Source of the DNA: Moraxella equi
GTDB lineage: Bacteria; Pseudomonadota; Gammaproteobacteria; Pseudomonadales; Moraxellaceae
Length of the DNA: 33,249 nucleotides
Direction: 5' to 3'
NCBI RefSeq assembly: GCF_002027555.1
Contig: NZ_MXAP01000087.1
Coordinates: forward strand, 1-33,249
Below, piece by piece: positions 29,181 through 33,249 of this stretch; position 1 is the stretch's first letter, and each line of letters opens with the position of its first letter. A program made the translations under genes and the position numbers. Below the pieces are notes generated by a model. The model was given only the letters and a program-made list of their open reading frames with translations, had not been told where the DNA came from and did no database searches.

Positions 29181-29314
29181 TTTGCAATGAAAAATGCCTG
29201 TTTGAAAAAAGCAGGGGAATCGCTCGTTTTTCAAGGAAAAAACTTGTCTGACAGTCATTCCATCAGACAAGTTTTCGCCTTCGAGTCACAAGATTTAGTC
29301 ATTTTTCATGCAAA
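29181..29314. repeat. Nested multi-hairpin intergenic element
   Basis: An outer arm TTTGCAATGAAAAATG (29181-29196) is repeated inverted, with one base missing, at 29300-29314. Inside lie two more inverted repeats: TTGAAAAA/TTTTTCAA (29202-29209, 29227-29234) and a perfect 13-bp AAAACTTGTCTGA/TCAGACAAGTTTT (29239-29251, 29263-29275). As RNA this would fold as a closing stem holding two hairpins. It is in the 537-bp gap between sppA and the next lipoprotein; the rest of 28995-29531 is AT-rich and includes a 12-bp direct repeat AATGTTATCAAT (29354-29365, 29464-29475). It could be a MITE, an IS remnant or a structured RNA. Confidence 0.5.
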
Positions 29315-29531
29315 AATTGGTTGAAATTGTCAAATTTTACCATATTTTATAAGAATGTTATCAATGTTCAACATGCTCTGATTGGGTTCAGTGCAGTCTG
29401 ATTATCATAAAAATGTATATCTTGTAGAGACTGTCAGCAAAACTAATAATATGTAAAATAATAAATGTTATCAATTTTTAATGCTGTGTGATGATATATT
29501 TATAACCATTTTATTGACAAAAGGACATACA

Positions 29532-30296
29532 ATGAAAAAATCCGCTATTTTGCTTGGTGTTATCATAATTTTAACCGCTTGCGATACGCCCACATCAAAC
29601 CCGCCCCAAAATCAAGATATACCCAATCAAACCGACCCCAATGCCGTCGCCAATCCTGATATTCCCATAAAGGTAGATTTGCCCATTGATTTGTATGGGG
29701 CGGATAGTCTGTTGCACCCTGTGGTGGTGTCTGCCATAGATGAATATGTGGACAAAAGCGGGTCATATTCAAAAACACAAATATATAGCCATGTGTCGGT
29801 CTCTGATGATAAAATCAGCGGTCAAATGTTTAATCTTATTTTTGAAAATAAACAAACAGGACAAACCACACCTTTATTTAAAAACAATACCCAAATCATT
29901 CATGAAGCCTATTATCCTGTTTATATAAAATCGGATTATATGGGGCGTGGTGAGATGAATTTGCAAAATGTTCATAAAGATGATTTAAAGCATTATCATC
30001 ATTTTATTTATACCGTTCAAGAAAATATCGGTAAATATGACAGCGACAGCATTCATGCTCAAATATCGTTATATATGAGCGATGATAAAGGGGGTAATCT
30101 GACAAAATTACACCTTGATGATGAATATTTTATCCAAGGTAGCTGGGTGATGAATATGGAGCGTTATTATTTTACCACCAAAAAAGACAGTAATAATGAC
30201 GGTAAAATAGACTTATATGACGACAGTAAAAATTATTATATAGATTTTAAAGAAAGCAATCCTATGGTAAAGGCGTATGATTTTATGCTGAGATAG
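29532..30296 (+). CDS. Putative lipoprotein with EF-hand-like calcium loop
   Basis: Function not recognised. The 254-aa product starts with a lipoprotein signal peptide: KK, a hydrophobic core, then lipobox LTAC with the modified Cys at position 17, followed by a Pro/Asn-rich linker. The rest is a soluble domain with alternating polar/hydrophobic strands. Residues 219-230 read DSNNDGKIDLYD, which fits an EF-hand/dockerin-type loop (D1, N3, D5, G6, I8, D12), so calcium binding is possible. ATG 29532 follows AAAGGA at about 29519-29524; the frame extends to 29481, but that would bury the signal peptide. The base composition is more AT-rich than in the housekeeping genes. A terminator follows, so it is probably a single-gene unit. 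Confidence 0.75.
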   Translation: MKKSAILLGVIIILTACDTPTSNPPQNQDIPNQTDPNAVANPDIPIKVDLPIDLYGADSLLHPVVVSAIDEYVDKSGSYSKTQIYSHVSVSDDKISGQMFNLIFENKQTGQTTPLFKNNTQIIHEAYYPVYIKSDYMGRGEMNLQNVHKDDLKHYHHFIYTVQENIGKYDSDSIHAQISLYMSDDKGGNLTKLHLDDEYFIQGSWVMNMERYYFTTKKDSNNDGKIDLYDDSKNYYIDFKESNPMVKAYDFMLR

Positions 30297-30338
30297 GTTT
30301 TAAAATATTTATAATCATGATGGGCTTGTGTGATTTTT

Positions 30339-30364
30339 AAGGGTAAATAATATTTGCCCTTTTT
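30339..30364 (+). terminator. Intrinsic terminator after the 29.5-kb lipoprotein gene
   Basis: Stem AAGGGTAAATA (30339-30349) against TATTTGCCCTT (30351-30361) with one G-U pair and a minimal loop, followed by T-rich sequence; 43 bases after the stop codon. Confidence 0.65.
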
Positions 30365-30533
30365 ATTTTTAATGTTGGACAATAAATTGACCTTATATAC
30401 AAGTTTTAAAATTTATAATTAAACAACGATACCATAACATTCACATATCCCAAATTTTACCCACAAAACCCATACCCACACCCCCAAAATTATGCTAAAA
30501 TAGCCAGTTTTTCATTTATCTATCTATAAAAAT

Positions 30534-32429
30534 ATGAGCTTTTTAACCAAAACATTTGATGTCATCGTCATCGGTGGCGGACACGCAGGCACAGAGGCAG
30601 CATTGGCGTCTGCCAGAATGGGCGTGCCAACTTTGCTCATCACCCACAACATTGAAACGCTGGGACAGATGAGCTGTAACCCTGCCATTGGTGGTATTGG
30701 CAAATCACACCTAGTAAAAGAAGTGGACGCACTCGGTGGGGCAATGGCTTTGGCAACCGACCACGCAGGCATTCAGTTTCGCGTCCTAAACAGCCGTAAA
30801 GGGGCGGCGGTGCGAGCCACACGAGCCCAAGCCGACCGACTGCTTTATAAAGCCTTTATCCGCCATACCCTTGAAAATCAGCCCAATCTTGACTTATTCC
30901 AACAACCTGTTGATGATATTATCGTTGAGAACGGCAAGGCGGTGGCGGTGGTGACGGCAAGCGGTGTCCGCATTAACGCCCAAAGCATTGTGCTGACTTC
31001 GGGGACTTTTTTGGGTGGGGTAATTCACATTGGTTTACAGCACCAATCAGGCGGACGGGCGGGCGATATGCCGTCCATTCGTTTGGCTGACCGTTTGCGT
31101 GAGCTTAAACTCCCCGTTGGACGGCTAAAAACAGGCACACCTGCTAGGATTGACGCTCGCACGGTGGATTTTTCTGTGATGACCGTACAACACGGCGACA
31201 CGCCCTTGCCTGTGATGAGCTATATGGGCGATGTGTCTATGCACCCACGCCAAATCCCTTGCTATATCACCCACACCAACGAACGCACGCACGACATTAT
31301 CCGTGCCAATCTTGACCGCTCACCCATGTTTAGCGGTAAGATTGAAGGTGTGGGCCCTAGATACTGTCCGTCCATTGAAGATAAGATTCATCGCTTTGCC
31401 GATAAGGACAGTCATCAGATTTTTATTGAGCCAGAGGGCTTGACCACGCACGAGCTGTATCCTAATGGCATTTCAACTTCTTTGCCCTTTGATGTGCAGA
31501 TTGATTTTATCCATACAATGCAAGGGCTTGAAAATGCCCACATCATTCGCCCCGGTTACGCCATTGAATACGATTATTTTGACCCACAAAACCTAAAACC
31601 CACACTAGAAACCAAATCCATTGACGGCTTGTATTTTGCAGGGCAAATCAACGGCACGACAGGCTACGAAGAGGCGGCAGCACAGGGGCTATTGGCAGGG
31701 ATAAATGCAGGGTTGTCTGTTTTGGGTAAGGAGGCGTGGACGCCCAAACGCCACGAGTCTTATCTTGGGGTGCTGGTGGACGATTTGATAACGCATGGCA
31801 CCAAAGAGCCGTATCGGATGTTTACAAGCCGTGCTGAACACCGCTTGCTCCTTCGTGAAGACAATGCGGATGCTCGTTTGACGGCGATTGGGCGAGAGCT
31901 TGGGCTTGTGGACGATGAACGCTGGGCGAAATTTAATCAAAAAATGGAATCTATTGCCAGCGAAACTGCCCGCCTAAAAGATATCTGGGCAACGCCAAAT
32001 AATGAGCTTGGCAAGGCGTTTATGGCAAATACGGGCGAAGTTTTGACCAAAGAAAACAGCCTGCTTGACCTACTAAAACGCCCAAATATCAACTTTACCG
32101 ACATTGCCAAAGTGGCAGACAGTCAGGTGAGTAGCGAAGCAGGCGAGCAGATTGAAATTAGTGTGAAATATCAAGGCTATATTGACCGCCAAAATGACGA
32201 GATTGAGCAGATGAAGCGCCTTGAAAACACGGCTTTACCGCTTGATTTTGATTATGCGAGCGTATCAGGCTTATCCAATGAAATCGTACAAAAACTTACC
32301 CAAGTCCGCCCTGCAACATTGGGGCAGGCAAGCCGTATTAGTGGCGTTACCCCTGCGGCGGTGAGTCTTTTGGCGATGACGGTGAAGAAGATGAAGAAGG
32401 CGGAGAAAATGGAGAAGTTGGAAAGTTGA
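30534..32429 (+). CDS. mnmG: tRNA uridine-5-carboxymethylaminomethyl modification enzyme MnmG (GidA)
   Basis: FAD protein that acts with MnmE to install cmnm5 at U34 of tRNAs. The 631-aa product (E. coli 629) has the FAD motif [12 protein letters not shown] (GGGHAG at residues 14-19), [23 protein letters not shown] (cited as a region), [12 protein letters not shown], the conserved Cys in [11 protein letters not shown], and [21 protein letters not shown]. The ATG at 30534 has only a weak ribosome binding site, but the protein start matches the family. rsmG (gidB), the frequent neighbour of gidA, does not follow here. The extreme C-terminus is Lys/Glu-rich. Confidence 0.97.
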   Translation: MSFLTKTFDVIVIGGGHAGTEAALASARMGVPTLLITHNIETLGQMSCNPAIGGIGKSHLVKEVDALGGAMALATDHAGIQFRVLNSRKGAAVRATRAQADRLLYKAFIRHTLENQPNLDLFQQPVDDIIVENGKAVAVVTASGVRINAQSIVLTSGTFLGGVIHIGLQHQSGGRAGDMPSIRLADRLRELKLPVGRLKTGTPARIDARTVDFSVMTVQHGDTPLPVMSYMGDVSMHPRQIPCYITHTNERTHDIIRANLDRSPMFSGKIEGVGPRYCPSIEDKIHRFADKDSHQIFIEPEGLTTHELYPNGISTSLPFDVQIDFIHTMQGLENAHIIRPGYAIEYDYFDPQNLKPTLETKSIDGLYFAGQINGTTGYEEAAAQGLLAGINAGLSVLGKEAWTPKRHESYLGVLVDDLITHGTKEPYRMFTSRAEHRLLLREDNADARLTAIGRELGLVDDERWAKFNQKMESIASETARLKDIWATPNNELGKAFMANTGEVLTKENSLLDLLKRPNINFTDIAKVADSQVSSEAGEQIEISVKYQGYIDRQNDEIEQMKRLENTALPLDFDYASVSGLSNEIVQKLTQVRPATLGQASRISGVTPAAVSLLAMTVKKMKKAEKMEKLES

Positions 32430-32487
32430 TTTTTTTAAAAGGGTATTTTTAAAAATGCTCAATTTTCCTTGTAATTTTTCCCCAATT

Positions 32488-32525
32488 CGTAGCAACTGTA
32501 TTCTTTAAGGGATACAGTTGCTACG
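32488..32525. repeat. Perfect 14-bp inverted repeat downstream of mnmG
   Basis: CGTAGCAACTGTAT (32488-32501) and ATACAGTTGCTACG (32512-32525) pair perfectly around a 10-nt loop. There is no T tract after either arm, so a Rho-independent terminator is not supported; a dispersed palindromic repeat or a site for a dimeric DNA-binding protein is possible. It lies 58 bases after the mnmG stop and 65 bases before the next gene's GTG. Confidence 0.6.
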
Positions 32526-32579
32526 CCTAAAATTAACCGCTTTCAAAAATGAATTTCAACAGTCAAATGCATTAAAATT

Positions 32580-32593
32580 AGGAGATTATTGTG
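32580..32593 (+). promoter_or_regulatory. Strong ribosome binding site and GTG start of a frameshifted lipoprotein gene
   Basis: AGGAGA (32580-32585) stands five bases before GTG (32591-32593). The A7 run immediately after (32594-32600) throws this start out of frame with the downstream ORF; with six A the reading would be (M)KKYAFLMAILMVGC, an intact lipoprotein signal peptide. Confidence 0.6.
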
Positions 32594-32612
32594 AAAAAAA
32601 TATGCGTTTTTA

Positions 32613-33095
32613 ATGGCAATTTTAATGGTTGGCTGTGTTAATCCAACACAAAACACAACCAAACCAATGACCGCACAGAAACAAACAACTTTGGCAGATT
32701 TTGATGTTTGCGTTGATGTGTATGATGAGGCTCGTTTGGAAGATTTGTATTTTGAAAAAACCAAGCAAGCCTTGCAATTTTTTCCAAAATTACTGGACAA
32801 AGATAATGCTCCTGTACCAAAATATAATAATGCTTATTTTAATATGATGTGTGGCGGCACCGCTTTAACAGGTAATATCAGCACCAGCCCAAAACAAGGT
32901 AAAACTTGGGTGGAAATTCAAACTTGTGGCGATTTGACTTTGCAAAGCGAAAAAGACGCTTGTAGTGTTGATGAAGGATTTTATCACAATGGGTTAAAGG
33001 GTCAAAATGGCGAAACCATTATTTTGAAATATGGCTATATTTTCTACATTGGAAAAGATGGTGAGGTAAATGCCTATAAAATTTCATCATTTTAA
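32613..33095 (+). CDS. Putative small lipoprotein, signal peptide disrupted by a 1-nt frameshift
   Basis: Function not recognised. As written, the frame opens at ATG 32613 and gives 160 aa beginning MAILMVGCVNP, with a lipobox-like MVGC only eight residues in and no ribosome binding site. The natural start is probably GTG 32591, seven residues upstream, which has a strong AGGAGA site but is out of frame by one base at the A7 run 32594-32600. The mature part has five further cysteines (for example VCVDVYD, MMCGGTAL, QTCGDLTL, DACSVDE), which may form disulfides in the periplasm, and ends YIFYIGKDGEVNAYKISSF. If the frameshift is real, the protein may remain unlipidated or unmade. Confidence 0.6.
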   Translation: MAILMVGCVNPTQNTTKPMTAQKQTTLADFDVCVDVYDEARLEDLYFEKTKQALQFFPKLLDKDNAPVPKYNNAYFNMMCGGTALTGNISTSPKQGKTWVEIQTCGDLTLQSEKDACSVDEGFYHNGLKGQNGETIILKYGYIFYIGKDGEVNAYKISSF

Positions 33096-33134
33096 TAACG
33101 AGCAGATTTTTACTTTATTTTTGAGTAATTTTTG

Positions 33135-33160
33135 GTTATGATAAGTCATTTTATCATAAC
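33135..33160. promoter_or_regulatory. Perfect 10-bp inverted repeat before the last gene
   Basis: GTTATGATAA (33135-33144) and TTATCATAAC (33151-33160) pair perfectly around a 6-nt spacer, 11 bases upstream of the ATG at 33172. No T tract follows. The position suits an operator of a dimeric repressor, or a hairpin in the 5' leader. Confidence 0.4.
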
Positions 33161-33171
33161 TAGAATTTACC

Positions 33172-33249
33172 ATGAACTCCCAAGAAATCCTCCAAGCCGT
33201 AAGCTTTGCCTTTATGATTGTCTTTCCAAACCTATACCAACCGAACTTA
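33172..33249 (+). CDS. Partial ORF cut by the window edge, hydrophobic N-terminus
   Basis: ATG 33172 opens a frame of 26 codons that runs off the window (begins MNSQEILQAVSFAFMIVFPN). The stretch AVSFAFMIVF is hydrophobic, suggesting a membrane protein or signal anchor. No clear ribosome binding site is seen. Too short to identify. Confidence 0.4.
   Translation, partial: MNSQEILQAVSFAFMIVFPNLYQPNL

Overview
The window looks like a chromosomal segment from a gammaproteobacterium of the family Moraxellaceae, most probably Moraxella or a close relative. This is inferred from protein signatures (PilU, gammaproteobacterial-type NuoG, short-form SppA, subclass II Fpr), from the pyrG-kdsA-eno-ftsB-ispD gene order, from moderate GC coding regions set in AT-rich intergenic DNA, and from several small palindromic intergenic repeats. 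No rRNA or species marker is present, so the genus is an inference. Every gene I can support is on the + strand.

Layout. Positions 1-282 hold intergenic repeats upstream of pilU (type IV pilus retraction ATPase). A nearly gapless complex I operon, nuoE-F-G-H-I-J-K-L-M-N (1675-14299), follows and ends at a strong intrinsic terminator. nuoA, nuoB and nuoC/D, which normally precede nuoE, are absent from the window. Next come fpr (ferredoxin/flavodoxin-NADP+ reductase), a DUF1345-like membrane protein gene broken by a one-base frameshift at a T7 run, pncA (nicotinamidase), tRNA-Leu(UAG) with a clear promoter and terminator, and rimO. The second half carries pyrG, a VapBC-type toxin-antitoxin pair, kdsA, eno, ftsB, ispD and comEC. 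It continues with an SppA-like S49 peptidase, a lipoprotein, mnmG, a second lipoprotein whose signal peptide is broken at an A7 run, and the start of one more gene at the right edge.

How the genes work together. NuoE/F/G form the NADH-oxidising arm, NuoI belongs to the connecting arm, and NuoH/J/K/L/M/N form the membrane arm of the proton-pumping NADH:quinone oxidoreductase. PncA (NAD salvage) and Fpr (NADPH/ferredoxin) are redox-related neighbours. The pyrG-kdsA-eno-ftsB-ispD run is a housekeeping cluster (CTP, Kdo for LPS/LOS, glycolysis, division, isoprenoids). PilU and ComEC are type IV pilus and DNA-uptake functions at opposite ends of the window.

The most unusual points are: the toxin-antitoxin pair inserted between pyrG and kdsA, with the toxin stop codon overlapping the kdsA start; two genes broken at 7-nt homopolymers where a 6-nt run restores the frame; a ComEC whose C-terminal domain lacks the metallo-beta-lactamase metal motif; and several inverted-repeat elements, including a 112-bp unit with 12-bp perfect terminal repeats and a nested multi-hairpin region near 29.2 kb. 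I do not see a clearly new multi-gene system; most of the window is housekeeping.
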